DNA from: Bdellovibrio sp. UBA4095
GTDB lineage: Bacteria > Bdellovibrionota > Bdellovibrionia > Bdellovibrionales > Bdellovibrionaceae
NCBI GenBank assembly: GCA_002381805.1
Contig: DFXZ01000002.1
Location: forward strand, 62,001-126,000
Length of the DNA stretch: 64,000 nt
Direction: 5' to 3'
Shown: piece after piece, positions 41,079 through 48,964 of the stretch
How the letters are laid out: every line of letters begins with the position of its first letter
Position numbering within the stretch: position 1 is the stretch's first letter
Program-made: the position numbers and the translations under genes
Notes under the pieces: model-generated
The model's input: the letters and a program-made list of their open reading frames with translations, nothing else
Databases searched by the model: none
What the model was told of the DNA's origin: nothing

Positions 41079-42269
41079 CTATCGTCGCTCTTTCCAGACT
41101 TCTACGCAGGCGTTTTTAGAAACGGCTCGACCTTCAATACTTGGAGTCACGCGAGTCATGTTATAAAACTTTCCTAAGCCTGAAGTATAAAAATACTGTC
41201 CTACTTGAATAGTCCGGTTCTTAAATCTATTCGGGAATAAAACGGCCTCAGTCGCAATTCGCACAGTATTTTTCCATATATCGAATTCGTCGCGAGGTGC
41301 CGGTGACCCTTTCCAAAACTGCTTACCCTGCTCTTGTGGCGGACACATTGCCATTAGAAGTGGACCGTTGATTTTACTACCGTTCTTCTTTCGCCAAACG
41401 GAGAACTGGCTGGGCGAGGTCACGACTTTAGCAAGGTCGCCCTTACCAGCTGCATGTTGATCCTTAATAAAAAGGGCGTGTCGAGTTTCATCATCCGCTC
41501 TGTTCACTGCAATTCTCGCGACCGTCATAGGATACTGTAAGCCATGCTTATAACAGCTGGCCATTTCGCCATACATGGTACGAGCCAGCGCATCGATATT
41601 GATAAGATCTTCATGAGTCATCATCTCGCCGTCTTCTCGATATACTTTTGGCAGGGACTTCTTTTTCAGACGTGGCAAGACATGGTGATCATAAGGGTTG
41701 GCGCCAGCTACCTGCGGGTTCTTTGGATTAATGGCACATTCCCCAACAACTTGATCTAGTTCGTCAGCAATCTCGCGAACGCCGTGGTTGCTAAAAGACT
41801 TTCCAAGATTCGACAATCGTTGAACTGTGCCTTTATAGACATTCTGCTGGGGAGGACATTCTTTCTCATCATCCTTTACTGAATCAGTAAAGAATGCTTC
41901 TCGTTTCGTCTTGCTAACATAAGCCGCATCTATCCATCCTTTGCCTTGCTTCTTCCAGGCACGGCCATTCACCACACGAGTGTATTCAAAATCAACGGGT
42001 AGATACTCTTCCAGTTCTTTTTGATTGGTATATGGATTGACCGTCGAAACTTTCTTAGCAGGACCAGTGATTTGGATCTTACTTTGATTGTCTGGCCACC
42101 CGACCGCTTCACAACCAGCGACCTCCTGACAGGTCTTCCAATTTTGTCCTGGTTTATTAAAAACGGAGATTATCTGATCATCTTCAATATCGAGATACCC
42201 GACTGTTTGCCCTAAAGCTGTACTTGCAGAAATCAAAAAGGCAAAAGCCACCACATACTTAATCAGCAT
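41079..42269 (-). CDS. Exported cell wall hydrolase, SleB family domain
   Basis: This 396-residue protein has a signal peptide (1-20). An N-terminal region (21-125) with paired cysteines (TCQEVAGCEAV) may be an SH3-like wall-binding domain. The C-terminal half has the SleB/Hydrolase_2 pattern: DALARTMYGEMAS with Glu235 as the likely catalytic acid, VARIAVNRAD, then TSPSQFSVW. SleB enzymes are peptidoglycan lytic transglycosylases or amidases. In a predator it could act on prey wall or on the cell's own septum, which is inference. An 8-bp hairpin lies just upstream (42285-42306). Confidence 0.8.
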   Translation of the reverse strand: MLIKYVVAFAFLISASTALGQTVGYLDIEDDQIISVFNKPGQNWKTCQEVAGCEAVGWPDNQSKIQITGPAKKVSTVNPYTNQKELEEYLPVDFEYTRVVNGRAWKKQGKGWIDAAYVSKTKREAFFTDSVKDDEKECPPQQNVYKGTVQRLSNLGKSFSNHGVREIADELDQVVGECAINPKNPQVAGANPYDHHVLPRLKKKSLPKVYREDGEMMTHEDLINIDALARTMYGEMASCYKHGLQYPMTVARIAVNRADDETRHALFIKDQHAAGKGDLAKVVTSPSQFSVWRKKNGSKINGPLLMAMCPPQEQGKQFWKGSPAPRDEFDIWKNTVRIATEAVLFPNRFKNRTIQVGQYFYTSGLGKFYNMTRVTPSIEGRAVSKNACVEVWKERR

Positions 42270-42284
42270 GGGTGGCTTATCGCA

Positions 42285-42306
42285 ACTTTAGATTAGATTC
42301 TAAAGT
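42285..42306 (-). repeat. 8-bp perfect hairpin upstream of the SleB-like gene
   Basis: Bases 42285-42292 pair with 42299-42306 around a 6-base loop, in the 56-base gap between two minus-strand genes. No T tract follows, so it is either a weak terminator for the upstream gene or an mRNA leader structure. Confidence 0.4.
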
Positions 42307-42325
42307 CCAGCAAAGCTTCTTTCAA

Positions 42326-42700
42326 TTACTGGTAGTCAGTTTCTTCCGAGGACTCTTCGAATGAAGACTCTTCACTTTCGTACTGAGCTCGACGATTCTG
42401 TCTCATTTCAAAACGATCTGCTTGAGTCGCAGAAATACTGCTTGTCGTTGGTAATGCCTGAGTTATTTCGGTATCTCCAGCGCTGATACTGGGATTGGAG
42501 TTTTCACGCGAAGACCTCCAGTCTTCAGTCTGTCCGTATGACAACTGGGAGTGCTCATCCATACTTGTACCCATCGGTTCAGTCATGACAGGTTCGGAGT
42601 ATTCGTAAGGTGCCTCTTCTTCCGTCGTAGTGGGAGTTCCCATTTGTGCAAAACCGATTGAAGTAAAGGCCGTCGCTAGCGTGATGATCAAAAACTTCAT
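42326..42700 (-). CDS. Small exported Glu/Ser/Thr-rich protein
   Basis: The ATG at 42700 follows AAAGGAGCACTT, giving 124 residues; the longer frame upstream lacks a ribosome binding site. A signal peptide (1-18, IGFAQ) is followed by a low-complexity acidic sequence rich in Glu, Ser, Thr and Tyr, without cysteine or recognisable domain. It is probably an intrinsically disordered periplasmic or surface protein. Confidence 0.65.
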   Translation of the reverse strand: MKFLIITLATAFTSIGFAQMGTPTTTEEEAPYEYSEPVMTEPMGTSMDEHSQLSYGQTEDWRSSRENSNPSISAGDTEITQALPTTSSISATQADRFEMRQNRRAQYESEESSFEESSEETDYQ

Positions 42701-42840
42701 AAGTGCTCCTTTGTTAGATGCATTTATGGTCCCGCCAGTCATCTCGATCGTAAATAAGTAATTCAGCAAACCAGAGCCAAAACCCTAGACCTTGATTTTG
42801 AATACTATGACGTTTGCGCAAGAGTTAGATGAAGCGAGCT

Positions 42841-43347
42841 CTAGTAAACCAGATTTTCGAAATATTCCATGTTATTGAAATCGCGCTCTGATCGCTTTAA
42901 CCCGGGGCTCACAAAAGAATTTCCGACGATGACGCCTTCGGTGCAGTCTCGGAAAATCTCACCGTACTCTTGGTCACTGGCTTGGAGAAGTCTAGAGCTG
43001 TCAAATTCACAGTCCGCAACGTCCCAGGCTCTCGCACTATAGATGATTCTGTAGGCGACGAAAGTTCCTTGCGAATTGTAAATAGCGGAAACTGCATTCA
43101 AGGCAATGGGATCTCGACTTAACTCGTAGTCACCTTCTAAAATAGTATCGCCCCAAATATTTGCTTCATACTCTGCACGCTCCTGAAGCTTTTTAAGCAG
43201 TTTGTTCTGAAGAACATCCAGGCTTAAATCAACCTCTTCGTATTTTTCGATTTCAGTACTAAGTGAATAGGCAAGCTCCGCAAATGATTTCGCCTGGGCA
43301 AATGAGCTGACTAACAAAATAGAAAGTACGATAGCGAAACGTCTCAT
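42841..43347 (-). CDS. Exported protein, function unknown
   Basis: The ATG at 43347 with AAGGAGTCACC upstream gives 168 residues. The frame extends further back through the tRNA gene, which is not coding. A signal peptide (to about 19, FAQAKS) is followed by a helical region and a C-terminal half with two cysteines (ADCEF, RDCTEG). No family recognised. Confidence 0.68.
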   Translation of the reverse strand: MRRFAIVLSILLVSSFAQAKSFAELAYSLSTEIEKYEEVDLSLDVLQNKLLKKLQERAEYEANIWGDTILEGDYELSRDPIALNAVSAIYNSQGTFVAYRIIYSARAWDVADCEFDSSRLLQASDQEYGEIFRDCTEGVIVGNSFVSPGLKRSERDFNNMEYFENLVY

Positions 43348-43439
43348 GGTGACTCCTTGTGAGCTTGTATTTACGCCCGGCAAAGAAGAACAGCAAGGAC
43401 ATGATAACGAATTTAATATGTACATTTTGAATGAAAAAA

Positions 43440-43515
43440 TGGTGGTCTGTACAAGACTCGAACTTGTGACCTCTCCCATGTCAAGGGAACGCGCTACCAA
43501 CTGCGCTAACAGACC
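43440..43515 (-). tRNA. tRNA-Val (anticodon GAC)
   Basis: The reverse complement folds as a tRNA. The acceptor stem is GGTCTGT with ACAGACC, followed by the discriminator A and an encoded CCA end. The D-arm is AGCGCAGTTGGTAGCGC. The anticodon stem TCCC/GGGA encloses the loop TTGACAT with anticodon GAC, and the T-arm contains GTTCGAGTC. GAC reads valine codons GUC and GUU. A run of six T follows the CCA end and probably terminates transcription. Confidence 0.95.
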
Positions 43516-43649
43516 ATATTCGGAAGAGTAATTAGTAGCTTACAATGATTAGAGAGGCAACAAAGAAAAAGCTGCCTCTGTGAACTCCTGCAAGCTATGC
43601 CGCAAGGATCGAAGACGGCAACGACCTGTGCACTTGACGCGCTGCGCGC

Positions 43650-44627
43650 CTAAGTGGACTCTTCATCCCAGTTCAGCAGTCGACGTTCACCTTCAAGCTT
43701 TTGAATTTCGGTTACATCCTGAGACATTTCAATCACACCCTTATAGTTTTTCAGAGCGTCTCTGATGGCGAAATAGCGAATATGAATGACTCGACCTTTA
43801 AAGCGAATCCAGAACTCGGCTTCACTTTTATTTCCACTGCGAAACTCCTCTAGGATTCGCAAGACAGTTCCAACACTTTTCGGCGGATGGCAAAAGCGAA
43901 CCTCACGGCCAATTATGCCAGCACTGCGAGGAAAGACGCGCTCTTCACCGCGATTATAAAAAATCACGCGGTCGTTTTCATCCACATAGGTCAAATCTAC
44001 CGGCATGAACTTTAAGAGCAGATTGATCTGCTCCAAAGTCATGATCCCCTCTTCCATTTTAAGCTTGCCGTCTCCGCTTGCGACTTGCGGGGAAGCCAGC
44101 GCATTTTCTACGTGATCCACACTGTTCGTTGGAATCATAAATCCAATTTCAGCTTCGCCGATCCGCATCTCTTTCCAATCGTCTTCGGTAAGAATTTGCA
44201 GAGAGATGGGAAAAAGCCGCATCTCTTCGACTTTCATCATTCTTCGGAATTCATCAATGATGTAGGGCATCTCAGCTTTGATTTCAGAGATCGTACGCTC
44301 TTCAATTCTTTTGCGAATACCGCGCAACAAATCTCGATTGGCATCATGGAATGCCCACATCCCCTGACTGGGTCCATTCCATCCGCGCTTCTCTAAAAAA
44401 GGAAACAGCTGATTTTCTTTTCGAGCATAGCGCTTTTCGACTTCGCAGAGTTGATTAAACAAATTAAAGAATTCCTGGAACCTTTGCACAGGATCGGTTT
44501 CACCAATCTCAGCCAAAATCCTCTCCAGATGAAAGCTCTCCAGAAAATAAGTCCTAACGGGATGTCCTTCAGGCAGTTGTTTTACATAATCGGGATAAAA
44601 GTGTTCAATTTTTTCAGATTCCATCAT
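43650..44627 (-). CDS. DUF438 protein: hemerythrin-like plus PAS sensor
   Basis: This 325-residue cytoplasmic protein has an N-terminal hemerythrin-like helical domain (LCEVEKRYARKENQLFPFLE, then MWAFHDANR, then EEMRLFPIS) and a C-terminal PAS domain with the DUF438 pattern (GREVRFCHPPKSVGTVLRIL, EFWIRFKGRVIHIRYFAIRD, GVIEMSQDVTEIQKLEGERRLL). Where I expect a His in the usual HYxRKEN, the sequence has Arg66, so one possible iron ligand is missing. Proteins of this group are thought to sense oxygen, NO or redox state. An FNR/DNR-type box lies 38 bases upstream, supporting control by low oxygen or NO. Confidence 0.82.
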   Translation of the reverse strand: MMESEKIEHFYPDYVKQLPEGHPVRTYFLESFHLERILAEIGETDPVQRFQEFFNLFNQLCEVEKRYARKENQLFPFLEKRGWNGPSQGMWAFHDANRDLLRGIRKRIEERTISEIKAEMPYIIDEFRRMMKVEEMRLFPISLQILTEDDWKEMRIGEAEIGFMIPTNSVDHVENALASPQVASGDGKLKMEEGIMTLEQINLLLKFMPVDLTYVDENDRVIFYNRGEERVFPRSAGIIGREVRFCHPPKSVGTVLRILEEFRSGNKSEAEFWIRFKGRVIHIRYFAIRDALKNYKGVIEMSQDVTEIQKLEGERRLLNWDEEST

Positions 44628-44664
44628 ATGCCAAAGATCCTATACGACCCCAGGATTAAAGGCC

Positions 44665-44678
44665 TTGATCCAGATCAA
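44665..44678 (-). promoter_or_regulatory. FNR/DNR-type binding site upstream of the DUF438 gene
   Basis: The 14 bases read TTGAT-CCAG-ATCAA, an exact match to the FNR/ANR/DNR family consensus TTGAT-N4-ATCAA. It lies 38-51 bases before the DUF438 start, a position fitting an activator or repressor site. The regulator itself is not in the window. Confidence 0.7.
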
Positions 44679-44956
44679 AAAAATGAAAAATAATCGACCT
44701 CAATTCTTATTTTACTGACTTCCTCAACGGAAGCGGCGATGAGCTCTCTTGCCCACGGAACTTCATCGTTTTCGTGGAATTGTTCAAAGCGCAATTATTG
44801 ATTTGATTGTTATTCTTCTTTTTTTATAGATCATATGTTACGTTTGCAACGGCTTCACAGTAGTAATTGTCGTCTCTGACCTACTCGCAAGAGCCGTCGA
44901 CGTCTGTATTCGCGATGTCATAATACACCTTTCATTTGTCTAATAATTAAATTCTA
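44679..44956. other. Gene-free AT-rich stretch
   Basis: Nothing coding is supported on either strand between the FNR-type box and the end of the 97-residue exported-protein gene. It contains a CTTCTTTTTTTATAG run near 44815-44829 that is T-rich on the plus strand, but no clear paired stem was seen. Confidence 0.4.
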
Positions 44957-45250
44957 TCAACGTTTAACGGGGCAGACGCCTTGCGCGGCATAGTTGACCC
45001 ATTCTCTTTCACATGCACCTAAGACTTCTCTTTTTGTCTGCTCAGTGAAGGAGATCGATGTGAACGTTAGAAGCTCCGTTCTATGCAGTTGAACTGAACC
45101 ATCCGTTCGTTTGATGAATGCTTGGCCATGAAGAACAGCATCGTACCCGTTCCATCCGTTTTGGATTACACAAGCGCAGACATCAAATGTTGCGGCTTGC
45201 GCTGCTGATGCGGTCATCAAAAATCCCATAATCAGTAACACTTTTTTCAT
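44957..45250 (-). CDS. Small exported four-cysteine protein, function unknown
   Basis: This 97-residue protein has a signal peptide (1-19, AAQA-AT). The mature 78 residues contain four cysteines (Cys25 and Cys27 in DVCACV, GACER, GVCPV), likely two disulfides. No family recognised. AGAGGAAATATT lies before the ATG. It is one of two adjacent small exported genes on this strand. Confidence 0.65.
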   Translation of the reverse strand: MKKVLLIMGFLMTASAAQAATFDVCACVIQNGWNGYDAVLHGQAFIKRTDGSVQLHRTELLTFTSISFTEQTKREVLGACEREWVNYAAQGVCPVKR

Positions 45251-45298
45251 AATATTTCCTCTCGTCTTTCCGTTTTAAGAATTTCTCGAATGCTTAGC

Positions 45299-45742
45299 TT
45301 ATCGTAAGTTGATTTTGACAGTAATGTGCGTTTGTTTGTTATCGACACATCCAAATTTTGCGGAGTTATCGACTATAAATATGGTTGCTTCTTCGTTTGA
45401 TAATAAGGCTAATAGACGACGATAAGGTTCTACATAAATTTCAGTCATACAAAAGCTTCCAAGTGAATGGAGTCCTCGCTTTAAATTCGTCTTTATAGCT
45501 GAGTCTAACCTCGAGTTATATCCATCTCTTCGAGAATAGTCGTATTCGCACGAATTACTAACAACTAGAGATCTACCGTCATTAGAAAAATATTGCATGA
45601 TCTCAACAAGCTCGTTTGCATCCCTTTCGCAACTGTTTGAACTTTTGAACCAGATGGAGTTCAGTTCGTTCTTGCGATAGCCTTCGGCCTGGGTTACTGA
45701 ATTTCCTAATAAAATTATCAGGATCATAATCACTTTTTTCAT
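45299..45742 (-). CDS. Small exported protein, function unknown
   Basis: This 147-residue protein has a signal peptide (about 1-19, TQAEG) and five cysteines (NSCERD, NSCEYD, SFCMTE, FGCVDN and one more near the first pair). GGAGAAGAAT lies before the ATG. A 10-base tandem direct repeat lies about 65 bases upstream of the start. No family recognised. Confidence 0.65.
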   Translation of the reverse strand: MKKVIMILIILLGNSVTQAEGYRKNELNSIWFKSSNSCERDANELVEIMQYFSNDGRSLVVSNSCEYDYSRRDGYNSRLDSAIKTNLKRGLHSLGSFCMTEIYVEPYRRLLALLSNEEATIFIVDNSAKFGCVDNKQTHITVKINLR

Positions 45743-45805
45743 TATTCTTCTCCTTTAGAGTTCTGCTTTCTTTTGGCTAATTTCGGGCAGTTCGCTGGAA
45801 ATATC

Positions 45806-45825
45806 TTTGAACTTATTTGAACTTT
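45806..45825. repeat. Tandem direct repeat of 10 bases
   Basis: The ten-base unit TTTGAACTTA is followed immediately by TTTGAACTTT. One helical turn separates the two copies, which suits tandem binding of a regulator on one face of the DNA. It lies in the divergent intergenic region between the 147-residue protein (minus) and the three-gene cassette (plus). Confidence 0.4.
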
Positions 45826-45959
45826 TCTTGAGACGGAAAAATATTCATAGACTGTTTAGGAGATGATGAATTATGAGCATGCGGATTGCTCATTTACCTA
45901 ATGTTTAATTAAGAACGAGCTGGTGGCTGCTGGACAGAGCAAAAAGGACGGAAATTGTT

Positions 45960-46469
45960 ATGAGTCTAAGAGTTATACAGTTCCTATTACAAATGGCGCT
46001 TTCTTTGGTTTTTGCCGGAACGGCTATGGCGGCAGACCTTTCTCATTCAAATTTGATCAAAAGGGCTTCCCAGCTTCGATGGAAGGATCTCCCACAAAGT
46101 GGTAAATATTCTTGTAAACAGGAATTCTCAGTGAATCCTTATCAGACCGAAGCCCCTCTTCAAGTGTTCGCCAAGACTCAGCGAGACGCCCAGGAGAACA
46201 TCTATGCTCTTTGTGTTAAGAAAAAATGCGAATCTTTGGGGTCACAAATTTTCCAAGAAACGCAAATCCTGAAAAGTCTGCCACCTGACGAACTAAAAAT
46301 GTTCTTACAATCATTAGCCATGTCCCAAGAACAGATCGAAAATATCATGCAAACCTTAACCTCAGAGAGTTCTGTTCAATCATCTCATTTAACTTGTGAC
46401 GACGTCTCGCCACCACTTCTGATACAGCTGATCGACATCTGCCTGGCGACGCCAGTGAGGTGCCGATGA
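45960..46469 (+). CDS. Exported cysteine-containing protein, first gene of a three-gene cassette
   Basis: This 169-residue protein has a signal peptide (1-24, TAMA-AD) and six cysteines in the mature part (YSCKQ, ALCVKKKCES, LTCDD, DICLAT, VRCR). It ends in VRCR with the next gene starting inside its stop (ATGA at 46466). The mature sequence is helical and hydrophilic. No family recognised. An inverted repeat (45873-45879 with 45887-45893) lies in its leader. Confidence 0.65.
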   Translation: MSLRVIQFLLQMALSLVFAGTAMAADLSHSNLIKRASQLRWKDLPQSGKYSCKQEFSVNPYQTEAPLQVFAKTQRDAQENIYALCVKKKCESLGSQIFQETQILKSLPPDELKMFLQSLAMSQEQIENIMQTLTSESSVQSSHLTCDDVSPPLLIQLIDICLATPVRCR

Positions 46470-47569
46470 AAAATATAATTCACCTTTTTTTAGGATTCTT
46501 TCTATTTGTACCTTTGGCGCAGGCCCATCTATCCAACGAGTTTATGGATCGCTATCATATCTATAGACTTAGCCAGGACAGTGAGTTCTTCCGGGAGATT
46601 GAAGACGTCACCACGGATATTGTTCTAAACTCCGGCTTTTCATTTTTTTGTGACCTTCTGTGGTCGCCGGAAGTGACCCGCCACCTAACGGGCTTGAGTG
46701 AATCTCAGTCTTTAAATCTGTACAAGTCCTGTGGTCATCACCGCCAAACCAATCATTTTGCTGGTGAAATTACCAAGACTTTTCAGCGTGAATACTATGT
46801 GGCGTATGATCCCAAGGGATTAAGCCCTGTCCAAAGCTGGACAACCTACGATAATAAAACGTTGATTTTTGTAGACCAAAACCTCACTTGGGCAAGGCTG
46901 AGAAATATCTTGGCTCATGAATTGGCGATCAGTGTTGATGGAAAAAATGGGATGATGTATGGGACTTATCTTTCCCATCAAAGGGCATCTCGCAAGCATT
47001 TAACGAACAAGGAACGACAACTTCAACACCGCTTTAACCTCGCGGCTCACCGGCAAATTAGTTTCGCGTTGGCTGCCCTACGTGCAACTGTAGCAGAACA
47101 AATGATGCTCGATAATATAAAGCATCCTCTGGTAACTCTAGATCATTCCGCCTGTCGGCAAGCATTTCTATCTATTTATTACGTCATGAAGAAAAATCCA
47201 GAGCTTACCCTTGGAAAGGGAGGAGATGGATTTAATGAAATGTTGGCCTCTTCAATGGACAGCATTGCGGAAACCTTCGGCATGGAGAACTCCATTAAAG
47301 AAATTCTGGATGAGACACTCACTTTCAACGATGAAGATAAAAAAGTGACGTTCTGTACATACATGTCTCGTCCCTTATTTTCAGCAAAATCCGCTTACAG
47401 CTTTATGGCTGCAGGACCTCGCCCGAAAGTTACAGGCGGCTGGTTACGTTCGACAGATGAGAAAACTATTCGAATTCCTAAAGAGTCCCAGAACATATAT
47501 GATCGCATCCAAAAGGATCTGAAAAACGGGAAAGTCATTAAGATCGAAAAATTGAGGTCCTCGACATGA
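46466..47569 (+). CDS. Exported protein, function unknown, second gene of the cassette
   Basis: The ATG at 46466 overlaps the upstream TGA; it gives 367 residues with a signal peptide (1-20, LAQA-HL). A segment NILAHELAISVDGKNG (His151, Glu152) resembles the start of a zincin helix, but the second histidine of HExxH is replaced, so a metalloprotease is not supported. Cysteines are few (FFCDLL, KSCGHH, SACRQ, TFCTYM). The C-terminus is basic. It overlaps the next gene by four bases (ATGA). Confidence 0.65.
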   Translation: MKNIIHLFLGFFLFVPLAQAHLSNEFMDRYHIYRLSQDSEFFREIEDVTTDIVLNSGFSFFCDLLWSPEVTRHLTGLSESQSLNLYKSCGHHRQTNHFAGEITKTFQREYYVAYDPKGLSPVQSWTTYDNKTLIFVDQNLTWARLRNILAHELAISVDGKNGMMYGTYLSHQRASRKHLTNKERQLQHRFNLAAHRQISFALAALRATVAEQMMLDNIKHPLVTLDHSACRQAFLSIYYVMKKNPELTLGKGGDGFNEMLASSMDSIAETFGMENSIKEILDETLTFNDEDKKVTFCTYMSRPLFSAKSAYSFMAAGPRPKVTGGWLRSTDEKTIRIPKESQNIYDRIQKDLKNGKVIKIEKLRSST

Positions 47570-48894
47570 CTTCACATCCTTTAGAATCACTCTTCAAAAA
47601 AGGCATGCAAAGTTTGACGGAAGGTCACCTTGAACAATTTCTCTTGGAATATCAAGGAATTGTGAACTCTTCGTCCGAGCAACGAGTGCTTTCGCACCTG
47701 CGCATAAAAGAAATGCTACAAAAAAGCGAATACCATAATGCTATTGAAGCAATTCAGATGTGCTTCACCGAAAATGGTGAGCATCTGGGGCTTTGGTGCG
47801 ATCTTGCTACGTGCTACTATCTCACTCAACAATACGGGCTTTGGGCTGTTACTTTGCAAAATATTGAACATCTTTTTGATGGGATAGAATCCCAAATGAG
47901 CTCTTCGAGTCGTCTAAAAACTCGTATGATGCTGGCGAAATTTTTCGAAGAAACTGGTGACCTCAATAAGTCATTAAATTATTGGATGAGCTGCCTAAAT
48001 TCAAATGACGTTGAACTCACACTTCGAGCACGGATCAATATCGTACGCCTTTTATCGCTGTATCCGATGGGACCAGAACTTGTAACCTACTACAAGGACC
48101 TAAAGCCCGCTCTACAAAGTCGATTGACCCCGGACCTTCAAGTTGAAATTCTTCATGCACTTTCCTTGGCCGAGATAAGTCTTTTAGGCCCTGCTGCTTG
48201 GTCACAGGTATCAGAACTTATTAAAGGTTATGAAATAGGGGAAGAAGATCAATCTCTCATTTTCTTTGATTTATGTGATCAAATCATGCGCACGAGAGAG
48301 CAGCTACCTAAGGATCTATTGCTCACGATCGAAAAGCTTAAGCCTCTGGGGCCGTATGAAGAATGCCTCAAAAGCGTGGCTTTGAATCTATCTATAGACG
48401 TGTCATGGATTGATCTGGCTACAAAAATGCCAGTGGGAAATTTTCTTCGTCTTGCGAGCTTGGCACTTAAAACAGATTTAATAAATAAAGAAAATGATTC
48501 AACTCTAAAACGCGAAATCGACCTCTTGCTTTTGGGATTTACACCTAAGGATCGTCGACTCTGGTCCAGCTTATTTCCTTCGGAAGCTTCGGAATCACTT
48601 TGTGCCGTTCTCTGCAGCGATATGCAACTCACTATCAATGACCGATTCCATATCAATCTCAAGGGCAAAAAGAAAATGTTTGAGCTCCTCAATCATCTCT
48701 CCGTTAATAAATCGATTCCCTTTGAAGAGCTTTCTGAAAAAATCTACCAAGCGGAGTACAATGAGTCGTACTTCCATCGTATACGTCGCTTGGCAAAGCG
48801 TTTTAATGATGAAGTTCTAGCGGTCGGCGCACCGGCTCTATTAGAAATAAACAATGGGCGACTGAACTTGCTGGCAAATATCAGAAGGGTTTAG
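47566..48894 (+). CDS. Cytoplasmic helical-repeat protein with a C-terminal winged-helix-like region
   Basis: This 442-residue protein has no signal peptide. The first 300 residues are helical and TPR-like (HNAIEAIQMCF, LWCDLATCYYLTQQYGLW, KSLNYWMSCLNS). The last 90 (INLKGKKKMFELLNHLSVNKSIPFEELSEKIY, then YFHRIRRLAKRFNDEV) resemble the winged-helix domain of SARP/OmpR-type regulators (L.g...ELL..L......E.L...lW......RLRRRLN). It may be a regulator whose genes for two exported proteins are coupled upstream. The regulator call is an inference from this weak pattern. Confidence 0.62.
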   Translation: MTSHPLESLFKKGMQSLTEGHLEQFLLEYQGIVNSSSEQRVLSHLRIKEMLQKSEYHNAIEAIQMCFTENGEHLGLWCDLATCYYLTQQYGLWAVTLQNIEHLFDGIESQMSSSSRLKTRMMLAKFFEETGDLNKSLNYWMSCLNSNDVELTLRARINIVRLLSLYPMGPELVTYYKDLKPALQSRLTPDLQVEILHALSLAEISLLGPAAWSQVSELIKGYEIGEEDQSLIFFDLCDQIMRTREQLPKDLLLTIEKLKPLGPYEECLKSVALNLSIDVSWIDLATKMPVGNFLRLASLALKTDLINKENDSTLKREIDLLLLGFTPKDRRLWSSLFPSEASESLCAVLCSDMQLTINDRFHINLKGKKKMFELLNHLSVNKSIPFEELSEKIYQAEYNESYFHRIRRLAKRFNDEVLAVGAPALLEINNGRLNLLANIRRV

Positions 48895-48964
48895 ATTTCC
48901 AAGATCATTCAAAGAAAACATGATAACTAGCCAGTTTACTTCCGCTGTAGAATCGCTTCATATA

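Noticed and set aside
43348..43500. An upstream extension of the 168-residue exported protein frame.
   Set aside because: It runs through the tRNA-Val gene and lacks a ribosome binding site. The ATG at 43347 has both a site and a signal peptide.
46466..47569. Zinc metalloprotease from the HELAI segment.
   Set aside because: The second histidine of HExxH is not present and no third ligand is clear, so the family cannot be claimed.
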